NCBI RefSeq assembly: GCF_004027225.2
Contig: NC_044278.2
Location: 56,475,743-56,539,742, forward strand
From: Strigops habroptila
Lineage: Eukaryota; Chordata; Aves; Psittaciformes; Psittacidae
DNA: 64,000 nt
Direction: 5' to 3'
The notes under the pieces are model-generated. The model saw only the letters and a program-made list of their open reading frames with translations. It did not search any database and was not told where the DNA came from. Below are positions 11,913 through 24,407 of this stretch, piece by piece; position 1 is the stretch's first letter; every line of letters starts with the position of its first letter. The position numbers and the translations under genes are program-made.

Positions 11913-14900
11913 AAACGAGAGGCATCCCCACCCCAAAAGTCCACAGCCTTTGAAGCCAGATACTGCAGCTGCCTAGTAATGCCTGGCAATTATCATCAGT
12001 AGTTGGAAATATTCTCTCCTAGAAAAAAACAGCAAATGTACATTTTGCAAGGAAAAAAACCAATTGTGGAAATCAGTTTGAAAGGATGCTTTTTAATAAA
12101 AGCATTGTAAGGTACAATAAAATACCTAGAGGCTTCATTAGAAGGCCCTAGATACATGGTTTTCAACTGGTTACTGCCAGGGAATGTGGAGAGCACCAGC
12201 AATTACACCTCTGGAGAACCAAAAGCAACTTTCTGCAGTTTGAAAACTAACTTTGAACTGCGGAAACACAGGCAGCCACACCAGAAAGAAAGCAAGCATT
12301 TGATTTTATCATTATTGTATGCATCCTATTTTGGCAGATTTCAAGATTAGGGAAAAGAGTGGTTTCATCTACCTGGATTCTCTGCCTTCGTGTAGGGGTG
12401 CCATTTATTTTTGCACTGACAAACTTTTGTCTGTTTCTGCTTCTTACTGTGATCTTGATGTGTAATGTGTGCACTACACTCTGAGTTTGACCTCATGCCA
12501 TTCTAGGTGAAACGAAATAAGGAGCAAGTATTGTTGCTGAGGGGGCTACTAAAGATGATTGAGGGGAGTACAAGGGCATAAATACAGTAATCTCTTTATA
12601 ACAAAAGTTTTCAAGTTTGATTTGTGGATGCTTAAATGTTTTCAGGTGGGAAGTTTCAGAATCTTGTAAATTGAATGTAAGTGTACTGACAGTAGGCTGG
12701 CTTGGTTTGCTTTGACAAATACTCTAAGCAGTTTGCAGGTTCACAGAGATACCTTGACCGCAGATGGAAAACTTCTGCTTTACAAAACGACTTCCTTACA
12801 TCTAAGTGTGACAACCTAGGACAGATAGGAACATGCATGCCACTAAATCTAGCTCAAGTTGCTATATGCTCAATTACAAGATAGTTGAGTTAGCTGCAAG
12901 ATTGAAAGTTGAGTGCCACTGGCTCTCCCTGACAGCCTTGCACGCTGCATAGGTTGAAGCATAATTTGACTCAAGGGAGGACCTTTTGTGCGTAGATAGG
13001 ATGGAGTTTGGGTCAGATTCACTACTAAAATGAAACTTTGGCACTTGGCCTTATTTTTTAAGGCTGATACTGTCATTACCTACTCTTCTGTTTCACATTT
13101 TCTTTTACTAGAAACTTACTGAGAGGTTGGGGTGAAACTTTTCTAGGTCTCAGTGATTGTGGTTTCATGTAGCCTGTGTTTCTCTTCTCTTCTAGTGATG
13201 GATGGCAATACAACTTCTATGTCACTTCTCCAGTGAAGCTGAGAAAATTATGTATTAAGTAAAATTCAATCCCCAAGTAGTGTAGTTGAAGGGATCATGA
13301 CCCTAAATTTATTCATTAGCTTAAATTGTCAACAATTTTCTGTAGCAATTGATTCCTTGACCCTCAAGTGCTCAGGAACTGTCAACATATGCAATGTGAG
13401 GTTAGCACTTACTGAATTACAGCAGTTATACTACCAGAGGGTTGCTTCTTTCTCCTGTGCAGAAGGTGTCCACTGGTTTGAGAGAGATTTCCTACAGCTT
13501 ACTATCTATCTGCCTCAAAACGGAAAACCAGTGGAACCAGGAGTGTTCTCAAAGCAGAAAGATTATTTTCAAGTCTAAGTCACTGATGAAATTATCTTTA
13601 GCTCATAACAAACCATCACAATGGGAACTGTGAGTCTGAAATCTAAAATTCAAATTCATGAATGATGACTTCAAAAGGAAAGCGAGAAACATGAGGTCAC
13701 TTGGACCTTACATGTAAGGGTGTCAGCAGGGGAACAGCTAATGAGAATATTCCAAGATTTTTCAAGCCAATTGGTAATGACCACCTTATTTAGACAGGAG
13801 ACCTGCTGGACAGAAGATTTCCTTCGTTTTGAAATTGATACACACTATTCTTCCCAATCTCACCTTCATGTGCATATCAGACAAAGGAAAACCAGATACT
13901 GCAACTATTGGGATACGCAATAAGACCAATGGGCCTGTGTCTGGTCTCCTTTAGAAGGCCTTCAAAATACAGAGACACACCCAGGCATTTTCCTGAGCCT
14001 AAGTTAGTCTGGCCCTGGTTAATCTGACTGGCACCATTCACCTTGTTTCCACAACTTGCTAGGAAGCTGTGTTCATCCTCTTCTAAACCATCCTCTGAAA
14101 TTTCTTTGCTCTCTGAAGTGCAGCGCTGATGCACAAAGGGCATGAGTACAGACATGGGTGCCTTTTCTGCAGCTGAAGTCTGTTCTTCCTCAGGCTACGG
14201 AACCACTTCGTCTCTGGCAATAAAAGGCTGCAAACACTACATGTACTCTGACAGCTGTAAAACCACATTTCAGAGAGATAAAATTTTTGTAATTCATGCA
14301 TCTTTTGTCTCTTCCTACATACACACATTTTGTCTTTTGATAGCAAAATGGGGCCTGCAGTCTATGTAAAAGCATTGCTCACTAATGCTCTGTGGCAGGA
14401 TAGCATATGACACATATTCAGTAAGTATACACATATCCGCCCTCCTGGCATAGAGCAAATCAGAATTCTCAGGCAGGGATAAGGTTAAATTACTCTAATG
14501 GCAAAGGGAAAAACATCTAAAAGAGAACTAATCTAAAGTGATGGTTTGTCTCTTGCACAGTGAGAGGGATATTTAATTGCTGCACACAGAATGGCATGCT
14601 TTTCTGATCCAATAAAAGGAGTAGATTCTTCTGACCAGAAAAATTCAGAAGCCTTTCCCCAAGCAAGACTCCCACTGAAGCAGACAGTTGCAGAAGGAAG
14701 ATTTGGCCCTCACTGCATGAAGCAAATAACCCATCTAATTCTCTAAGCAACGCAAGCACACATGAAGCAAGCAAGCCTCTCTCCAAGATTTAGAAATTTG
14801 CTGTTTTAGCATCATATAGGGCGGAAAGGTATGCAGATTTCTGAGCAGTGTCCATGCCCAATGCTGGAAATAAATAGGAGAGCTTTATAAAACATCAGCA

Positions 14901-16534
14901 ATTATATGAAAATATATATTCTCTGTATATTTAGAGAAAGCATCTACCCATATTGTTTCAGATCTGACTATATTGTTAATGTATCGATAAAAAATGAGAG
15001 AATATACATCATCTCTAAAAAACGAAAGTGCCTTGCACACAACATCTCCTTGCACAAAATATGTTTGATTTGTAGATCAAACAAATCAAGTTGCTTATGT
15101 CCCTGCCTTAAGGACAGTGTTTGCTTAAGGATATTGCTTGGGTAAAATATTAGAGTGCAACCTAGTGCAAAGGTAAATATGTAGGACTAGATCGTCCTAC
15201 ATATTCTCCTTGCATATGCGAACTGACAGGGTGTGGGGACTTGACTTGTCCTGGGAGACCTAAACATTTTACATAATATGGACATAGATGGGTGGTTCAT
15301 CTTGTCTATGCTAAGCCATAAAACTAGAGTTTAAGAATTAATTTCAGGTTTTCTCCACCTCTGCCTGAGATAGCACATTAGAAAGAACACTTTTCTATTA
15401 CATTTCTGGATGCATTAGACACCTGAAGTTTAAAAATTTGCACTAATTAGCCTTTAAGTGCCTGATCATTAGAACAGAGAGATATCACAGGGACAGCCAT
15501 CTAAATGAAGCTGTCGGCAGAGAAGGAAAAGAAGGCTCTATCAGAAATTCTCTCTGTCATCCTCCTACTGGAAGGGTATTTCAAAGTAGGTTGTTTTTTA
15601 CTTTCACCACAGCAAAAAATGAAGGTCCGTTTGCTCAGATGCTTTACCCTTCACCACAGATAGGACATTATGTTTCCCCCAGTCCCAGGACTCTATGTTT
15701 TCTTGTTCATTCCCAGATGCTCAGGTATGATCTGGGGATGCTCAGCTAACAGGTTTCCTGGTAAATCTATCCTTTAGAATAAATTCTTGAAATACATAAG
15801 CCAGAGATCGACCTCGAAGGAACCCTGAAGATTCTGTCTCGTAATAGCCACAGGGAACAGAATTTTTATTGCAGTGGCTCCTAACTGCTTTCAGGAGATC
15901 TATACTTGCTACAAAAGATTACAAGATAAAGCTGCACATGACTTGTTACCATAAGGATTTAGCACTCCTATTAAATTATTTGCTAATTCAATCCAACCAT
16001 GTGGAGTGAATGCCAGGGTTTGTTCTGAACATCTGGGGTGGACTCAGCTGTAGAACCTGACTTGTATCCGGACTTAACAGTCTGGGTTAGCTTCACAGGA
16101 GTGCCTAGCTCTTCCCACAGCAGCAGCTTCCAGTTGTCTGCAACAGGGGGTGAATGAAAGAGGCATTTTCAAAAGTAAATACAAAAAATCCAGTCACAAA
16201 GAGAGGAGCAAGAGGTCTGAATGAGGAGAGAGCAGTAATGATGTCTCTCCCTGCAGCACACTGGTATCCCTCCAGGAAGGCGATCCAGGAGCCTACAATT
16301 GTAGACAGTTTCGCCAGCACTCCACAGATGCAAGAAGTTGCTCACCTACATGAACAAGTGCAGAATTGGAGCCCTCGTCCTCTTCACAAACTGAACCAAA
16401 TGAAGGCTGGCATATGCTTATTTTGTCAGCGTTTTGTAAGAACTTGGCCAGTACCAGGAAATGTTTGGCAGCAAATTTGCTCTTGTCTTCTGTGCTCTGC
16501 ATTGGGCCCCAGTTCCTCTGTAAGATTCCGTGGG

Positions 16535-16547
16535 TTTTTTTTTTTTT
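16535..16547. repeat. T homopolymer (13)
   Basis: An uninterrupted run of 13 T with no recognisable retroposon next to it. Confidence 0.85.
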
Positions 16548-19500
16548 GCCTTTTTCATGCAGCACCATCCTTAATTTAGGCAAGAGGTTTTATAAAGAAA
16601 GAGGGGCTTTATCTGGAAATCTCAATAAGATTAGTGCACTAAGGTGCACCATGGCAAAGCACAGGGCACAGGCAAGCTGGGGTCTGCCAAAAAAGCTGAA
16701 GGCACCAGTTAGCACAGAGGTCGCACCAGCCCATTGTAGAAAAAGATCACAAGGATCCCTGAGAAATGCTCCCAGATCCAGCTTCCCCAAAACAGAACAC
16801 TCTGTTTGGCTGAGTCCTCCCTTATGCAATCACCTTCTAGTTCCTCTTCAACTTTTATTTTAATACATGGCGGCTTTTCACATGGGCTTTTAAATAAAAG
16901 ATCCGTGGCTGTATATAAGCAACCCTCTTCAGGTGCCTGCTTGGTAGACCAGAACTCCTTGATTTTTAAAAAATATATTAAAAGCAGCAGCTCTAATGGA
17001 GCTGATTATCATAAATGCTCAGGCCTTAAAATCGTAATGAAGACACTTGACAATTAAGCAGCTCACACTGTGTCACTCTATGGTCTGATTGTTTTATTGG
17101 TGTTTTCTTTAATTTCTAGTGAAACTGTTCTTTGAGCTATAGGTAATTTTATACAATCTGTTATTTACCGCAAGTGTAGTCTCTAGTCCCAGATAAAGTC
17201 CATCTGATCCTTCTTACTGGTTTCATTTGCACTTGTATCTTAATACCCTGGGGACTCACTTAAAATTTTTCTTAGCAGGATATCTGCACTGGTATTGTTC
17301 CGCTTAAAATTCATAAAGCGTTTGCGATTAAACTGCTTACCTTTTGAGCTGGTTCCCCTGGAATAAAGTTCAAAGATCCTTAACAAGACTGTAACACAGT
17401 AAAAGGTTGTAAAATACTCCATTCAAGGGCTGTGCATGGAGACTGCTACCAAATCACCGCCTCTGTAATTAAAGCTGACAGCTGTGCTTTGTGTTTGCAT
17501 ACCAACTTAGGATAAATAAATATTTCTGTGGAGAATTACTCTTGTTCTGCTTTCCTGTGCCACTCTCCTGGGCTCGTTCCTCGTTCCCTCTCCTTTCAGC
17601 CAGCCTTCTATGTCCCCTTCTTACCCTCAGCTTGATTTTTCGAGCAGCCACCCAGTGTGAGGATAATCTGAGTAGTCAGTGAGAAAGAGCAGGAGAGCCA
17701 TATGCTCTTCAGCCAGAGAGGGTAGAAGGACATTACTAAAACATAAGGACCAGACAACAGCTATGTGAGGTTCTGCCCTCAGGAGGGGATTGGCTTCATC
17801 TAAGTTTATCCTTCTAGAAGTTGCTGTCTTCTCTAAAGTAGTCAGCCAGTGTCTTCCTGCAGCCAGTGGGGAGAGACAAAGCACAGCCCAATAAGGATTC
17901 CTCTGCAATCGATGTCTAAGAGGGGGGGGAAGATTCCCCACTCCCAAAGATGTTTATGTCTCCCCACTGATTTAGAAGAAGCTTTGCTTTAAGTGTCCCA
18001 GGTACGACTGTGGACACAAAGCTGGAAGTATCCCTGTTGTCATGCTGGGTGAGGTTCCCTTCCAGTGTTTCTGATGTATTATAGGTTGTGGGACAGGCCC
18101 AACCATCCTCCTCAGAGGGTAGTGAGAGAACAGAGGGAGCAGGAAGAGTGGACATTAAAACAGTGTGCAGCAGCACCGTGCTCTGTACTTGTGCAGATCA
18201 CAAAAGTCACTTTGCCTGTATCCTACTTCAAAAGCTAAGGAAGCCAACGGGCATGCAACCATACTGCTGCAGTCTTCTCAGGCACTCACAAGTTCAGCAC
18301 ACAGTGTGAACTTGCTTACAGTCATTGATGGAAAGGTCAAAGTGAAAGCAAATTGTCCTTTGTTTCTGCACCAACTTGCATTTCCCGCGCTTAGGATGGT
18401 GTTCCCACAGCCAAAGGAAAGGAAACAGAACAAGCATCTAGAGAGCAATGTTTGCTTTCCTCCTGCAAAGCTCTGCCCACTCTTCCCCAGCTGCCAGAGC
18501 AATTTATTATCTCCCTTGTGCTGTGGCTTCTGGGATGCATAGCTCAGGGTGAGCTTTAGCAGTCCCCTGCGAAAGAGGTGGAAGTCACCTGTCAGAGGTG
18601 ACCATTCCCATCTCTTAGCAATATTCTGTCAACTCTACGTTTTCTGCCCATGTGTTGGAGGACTGTCCAACTGAGCTGCAACTCAGTCCCAACACATTTG
18701 CTTAGCAAGCTTCTGCCTGCTGGGCAACCAGTGGCAAGGCTCTTGCCAAAGCCACTCCTAACAAACCCACTCAACGGCCTGAGGAGTGGACTAGCATGCC
18801 CAGTAAGGACTTCCCTGCCTTGAGAATGCTACCAGCCTTGCAGGGTCCACAGTTCAGCCCAAAGTAGGCATAAATAAACAGGGGCCAGGTTTAGCTCCTG
18901 GGAGGGAAGGCCGTGGCTGCTGCCAGCACTTCAGCACAAGCCAAAGTGCTTCAGACGTGCCAGCAAACCTGGCAGCACCCCACGGCTGCACATGCCCAGC
19001 GAGTGCCTCAGGCACTTCCCCTGTGGAGCGGGAAACCCTTGTCTCTGTACTGCTAACAGCCAGCACAGACAACACAACCCAGGGTGCAGGACGTTTAACA
19101 CCACCTTCAGTCATCCGAACCATGGTGCCTGTTTGCTTCTGCAGCTCCTTCTCCAGAAGGACACGGCTTGTTGTGCAACTCTTTACATTCAGTATGGGCA
19201 GAATGAAAAGCCTGACATTTCTCTTCAAAGAGCTCAAAGGCTGAAAAGGAGTCACACTTTGCCATCTAACCGCTTGGGAGCTGGAGGGCTGGTGGGCAGG
19301 GCTATCTCCTCCTATCCAGTTGTTGTCGTGGGGCTGCAGAGGAAGTCACACAACGTGACATCCTGACCTATTGTCTCCTAAAAGCAAAGTTCTCCTCAAA
19401 TTAACTCATTGCTTCTTCATGAAAAGCCAGAGCCATCAGTGTAAACAAAGAAGAAATGTAGTCTGATTTTCTCAGCACCAAGTTTTCTCAGAAAACAACC

Positions 19501-20644
19501 TGAGAAAACATTGAGGCTTTTATCCAGTAGTCCTGATGAGCATGTGCTGGTCAAAATAACAGCGTAAAATATCTTCTCCCTTGAAACCCTTCTTTGAAGG
19601 ACCTATTTATTCATAAGAGGTTGCAGCTTATAAAAATTTGATGGAAAAAAAATTTGGTGAAGGAAATTGTTGCAAATGTTAGTGAACTTCAGAGCCCCAG
19701 GGGCATGAATAATTTGAAAATGAGGGCAAGTGCAGAAATCATCCAAGTTGATTGAGAAAACTACAGCCTTCCTGCACTGTCTATGGCATTGTCATTGGTG
19801 CTCCCTTTCCCATGGAATTACTAAAACTTAAGGAGTTGCATCCCACTTCCCTGCATCAGCTGGGATGCTTTTTCCCAGTGAATTTCTCCTCCTGAAAAAG
19901 ACTAGATGCACTCCAAGGGCTGCCTTTGTCCTCATCACAGAGCAAATCACCCAAGTGAAGCAGTGCTTGGACTTATGCCTGCACTCCCACAACAAGCCAT
20001 ACAGTTTGGCTGTGATGAATGATGATACTTAGCTGCAGGTAAGTGTGTATGTGTGGGTGGGCACTGCAAGTGTACCAGGGACAGCTGGTAGCTCTGTGCA
20101 CGCTTATGTTGCACAGTGAAGTTCAGCACAGAGATCCTTAGGCACAACACAGCCAGCATTAAGTGAGTAAGGTTTTTGTGTGGTGCTGTGCTGTGCCAGA
20201 GACATATCAGTTGGGGTAATCTTGGCTGCTCTTCTCCTTGTGGCACTATACAGTGTACACTTGCTGTCAGGCATGCCTTCACATTTCTGCCTAGTCCAGA
20301 TGCTCTCACTACAGGCTTGAACAGATATTTTTATACAGTTCTAGGCTATGCAAAGTTCCTTCTCTCAGCTCCTTCGCCACTTAGAATACAAAAAAGATGC
20401 TGAAGAAACACAGAAGGTCATTGGGTCAAAATGCACGTAGTATCAGCTATGGTGCTTACTCTACAGAGCTGTTTTAGGAGGTCACTGTGTGTGCTGTTAC
20501 TTTTTTTCAGGAAGCAGAAAAACCTGAAAAATGCAGGTGTTTTCCAATATAACCACCTCTTCAGTGCCCAGCATGGAGCATAGCTTCATGGAGACAGGGG
20601 GTCTTCTGTGGATGCAGCACAGCTTTGGGTCTTGAAGGGAGGAG

Positions 20645-20735
20645 GCTGGGTTCTGTCCTTGGCTTTATCAGTGTGCAACACGTAGGTCAAGTCCTGGCTT
20701 CTCTCTGACTCCATACTTTCAGTCAGTGAAACATG
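20645..20735 (+). mobile_element. Possible MIR-like relic
   Basis: GTGTGCAACACGTAGGTCAA GTC, then TTCTCTCTGACTCCATACTT TCAGTCAGTGAAA, has the spacing of the MIR core (GTGTGACCTTGGGCAAGTCA, CTCTCTGAGCCTCAGTTTCC) but weak identity. This is an eyeball match. Confidence 0.3.
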
Positions 20736-21954
20736 CATGATCATGGTTTTTAGCAACTCTTTCATTAGTACTTGTGAACAGCCTTATGCAAGACCAAGAT
20801 GTTAATACGCTAGCTCTGTTCTGGGAGAAAGATAATTCTGGTGATCCCTCTAGAAAGTGTCTTACTGGTTTCAAGTAAAGACTGCTCAGTTGAGGTTTCA
20901 TGTGGCCTATCTGAGGCAGTACAAAGAGAAGAGCAAGGCAAAAGCCCCAGCACTTCTTCTGAGATAGCTCACTCAGGACCACCTCCTCCTGGGGGAGATG
21001 CTGCCATAATGCTGAACTGGAATGGTAGGGAAGTCCAATGCGGTCTGCTGCTACTGCCGAATGACAAGCAAGGACTGCTACCTGGAGCAGCTGGACATGG
21101 AGATGGGCAGAACGATGGTATCAGTTCCCTTTTTTCCCTTCCTCTACCCCCATTCTGCTATTAGTCTGTACCTGCGTGTTAAGGTTCTGGATCTGCTGTG
21201 ATTTTTTATCTTTTTTTTTTTAAAGAAAAGTGGGTTTTGGACTTCTGCCCCTTTGTTGGCTGATGAAGCATGGGATTCTTTGCAGCACGTCAGCCAGTGC
21301 TGCAAGCCTTTGCTTGGACAGCTGTCACTTGAGGTTGACAATCTGGCAAGGACAGACTTGCACAAACTTCCATATTGTGGTTAGGGCTGTGATGTATTAG
21401 GAAAGCTAGATGTTCTCATCTAGCTGGCTTCAGCTTTGCTTACGTCTCTGAGATTACACAGATGGCACTGGCTTGCAATCTGCTCCAGGCTGTATTTGTG
21501 AGTGAGCTCCCAAAGTGGTATCTGTAGAGCTCCCTGATGACTTTGGCATCTTTGATCACCAGGTGCCATCACCTGTCTGCCTTCCCCTGAGCAGGGATGC
21601 CTTGCAAGGACAGTTGGTTTTGTTCCTTGGAGATCCCAAAAGGCCATCAGGGATACAACCAGGTTGAAAATTTTCAAAGCTGGCTAAGATGCTCAGCCAA
21701 GCAAACACCATTCATTTCAGTTGGGAGCTGCTATCAAATCCCCAATTCACACTGAACAGCCAGGGCTGTTTAAGTAACAAATTAATCAGACAAATACTTC
21801 AACCTACTAGGCTCCTAAAATTATATGTGGCAGCTTTTTTACTATTACAGGTCTCCGCATCTTCAGTTAATTGTGTTGGAAGAAATACACTGAATCCACA
21901 CTTGCAGTGCTCAGTTTGTATTTCCACTCTTGGAAACTGACGGCTCTGTTTTCA

Positions 21955-22016
21955 ACACACATGTGCACGCACATACACACACATATATACGTAATACCTT
22001 TTATACATATATACAC
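21955..22016. repeat. Imperfect CA/TA alternating repeat
   Basis: ACACACATGTGCACGCACAT, then ACACACACATATATACGTAA and ATACATATATACACC form about 60 bp of mostly alternating purine-pyrimidine sequence with interruptions. Confidence 0.75.
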
Positions 22017-24390
22017 CTGTCTAAAATGGGTTCATGCTGAACTGTAACAGAACCCACTCTTCAACGCTGCATTATAAAAAAGCAATCTCTAAGCAGACAG
22101 AGCTATAGAAATAAACAATATAGACACTTTGGAGATCAGGTGGCACCAATGTGCACAAGTTAAAACCTTATGTACTGTGCAGCATTAGGAGAAGAGGGGG
22201 AATAAAAACATGAGTGACATCTGTAGTTCAAACATAATGGTGCGTTATTCGTTGATTTTTAGCAAAGTAGAGAACCAATGCCCACACAGGCAGAATGGCA
22301 AATTGATGCACTAACTTTTGGGTTCAGAAATAATGGTTTTCTCAAACAGCACTGAAGATATATAGGTACTGGTAATGCATATTTGTACATGCACCAGGAA
22401 GAATTAGTGAGCATTGTTTTTACCACTTGCATGATGAGAATCTATGTGGCAAGTCTCGCCAAAACAAAAGAAAAAAATTCACACATTAATTCGGAAAGGG
22501 TTTGCTGTTTCGGTACTTTTTAAGGTAAGGAAAACAGTGTGAACTGAAAGCTGGGGCTCAACACGATTGAAAACACTCCAACCATGTTGGGCAGCTCAGT
22601 AATCCCCCTCCAGGCCCCTGTGAAATGACACTGGCTATTTTACTCAGTGGCTGACACTTGAATCCTTGTGGGGATCTCAGAGACTATGCTGTTGCCTTCA
22701 ATTGCATGTTTTTGTCACTCAAGTTTGCATGTGGGACACAGATGAGCCCTGTGATAATGCTCCCAAACTTTGGGACTAGCAAAGAACTCAGAATTATTTA
22801 TCTAGCATTAAAAAAAAGTGACTGAAACAGTAACAAAGTATTTTCTACAGTTTGGCTTCCCACCACAGACCAACTCAACAGCAACATTTGTTTCTCATTA
22901 AGTTTCTGTGTTTTATTTTTTTTAGCTCAATGGATAACCAGGCAGAGGAGGGTGCAAGATGGAGCTATGGTCTCTGAATGAACCACTGTCTCATATATTA
23001 AATTGTTCTCCTGTACTAAGCTTTCCTGCTACCTAGACCTCTGCTGTAACAAACTGAAGCCATAGTTTTCAATCTGCGATCCTCCACAGTCGTTCCTATG
23101 AAGGTGCAATCCCCTTTAGAAATTTCCCAGATGGACTCCTGTAGAGCTGATGTGTTCATTTATTTTTCTTTGTAACCAGACCCCTCAGCAGTAAATCCAC
23201 AAACAACAAGGACTGAGGTTTCCAAGCCATGAACCAGGGGCAGGTGCTTCTGTGGCAGTCAGATGAAGGGGGCAGTTGGCTCTTCCATCACCAAAGAAGG
23301 TGACAAGGCCTTTTTTTAGTGTCCGTAAAAGACAACTTCTGGGGTTGATAAGCACAGAGGATGAACAGGCTGAAGAGAAAAATATTCTCTTAGACGGTGC
23401 TTATTTTCAACACCGTTATTGCTTCACTATACTACCCATGGAAAGCCTCTTAAACCAACGGGTATTTCCACTCACCCTATTTCCAGAGGTTTTCTACATG
23501 AAATTTCCATACACTTACCGAGACATTAAAAGTTCTCTTCTGTTATTATCCAATATGGCCAACTGCATGGATCTACAGATCTTGCCTTTGGCAGTTTATT
23601 GCCAAATGCATTTGAATCTGCTTGGCCCCAGCTAGCTTGATCTAGACTTTACTTCTGATCTACTTCAGTGCCAGTTTGGTTATCAGTATCAGAAACCACT
23701 CTAAGTTATGGAGACATGCCTTAAAGAAAGGCACAAACACAGTATTATGTCACCCAGCCAATAATGAACTACCAACTTGGTAAAGCTCAGAAAGCAGAAG
23801 ATCAGAGTTGAAAATTGTATTCTTTCAGGCCCTGTTCTGGCTAAAATGACACTGTATTAAAGCACTTAACATTCCCTTCCACACTGAAGGGAACCACCCT
23901 GTTCACTGCCTCCCTGTGTGGCTGCACTTCATGCTATACAAATTTGCTCTTCCTTGTTTGCTTTGGAAACTCATTGGCAGGAAGCCATCTCCAACTGTAC
24001 ATGGCATCTGGAGCTCAGGCTTTGATTCAGTGTGTTTGTCTCACACTACCCTGGATGAAAAGGGCAGATCAGTCAAGCAGGTATTTTTTTCTTAAGTTTC
24101 CAATACCATGACAGCAGCCTCCTTCTTTTATTCAAAACATCTCCTTAAAAGATGAACTTTCTGATTTCTGTGAGGATCCCAAAGGGGAAGACAATTAAAC
24201 TCAGCTTCTTTATCAAACTCCAGAACAAACAACTTGAAGCAAAACACTCAAATTTGATGACACGCAGCAGCTGCACTTTTTTTAGGCAGTACTCTTTATT
24301 TTTCATTCAACCTCTAGTGACTGAATTAAAATGAAAGAAAAAAATTGCCAAGAATCTACATATAACATTCTTTCAGATCTTTTTCTTATC

Positions 24391-24407
24391 TTTTTTTTTT
24401 TTTTTTT
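24391..24407. repeat. T homopolymer (17)
   Basis: A run of 17 T followed by CTTTTCCCCAG, so the tract happens to resemble a very strong polypyrimidine-AG splice acceptor. No coding sequence that I recognise follows it. Confidence 0.85.

Larger units (their letters stand above)
8343..20644. other. Intergenic stretch, no gene seen
   Basis: AT-rich with simple repeats at 9405, 10513, 11879 and 16535. The longest ATG-initiated frame (16154-16579, plus, 141 codons) has no domain I recognise and ends in a homopolymer-encoded Phe run. I do not call it a gene. Confidence 0.55.

Noticed and set aside
16154-16579. 141-codon ATG-initiated plus-strand frame
   Set aside because: No domain, no splice or promoter context, ends in a poly-T-encoded Phe run, and lies in AT-rich intergenic DNA. 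Length is within chance for this window.
23276-23635. 119-codon plus-strand frame
   Set aside because: No recognisable family and no supporting exon or promoter context. Treated as chance.
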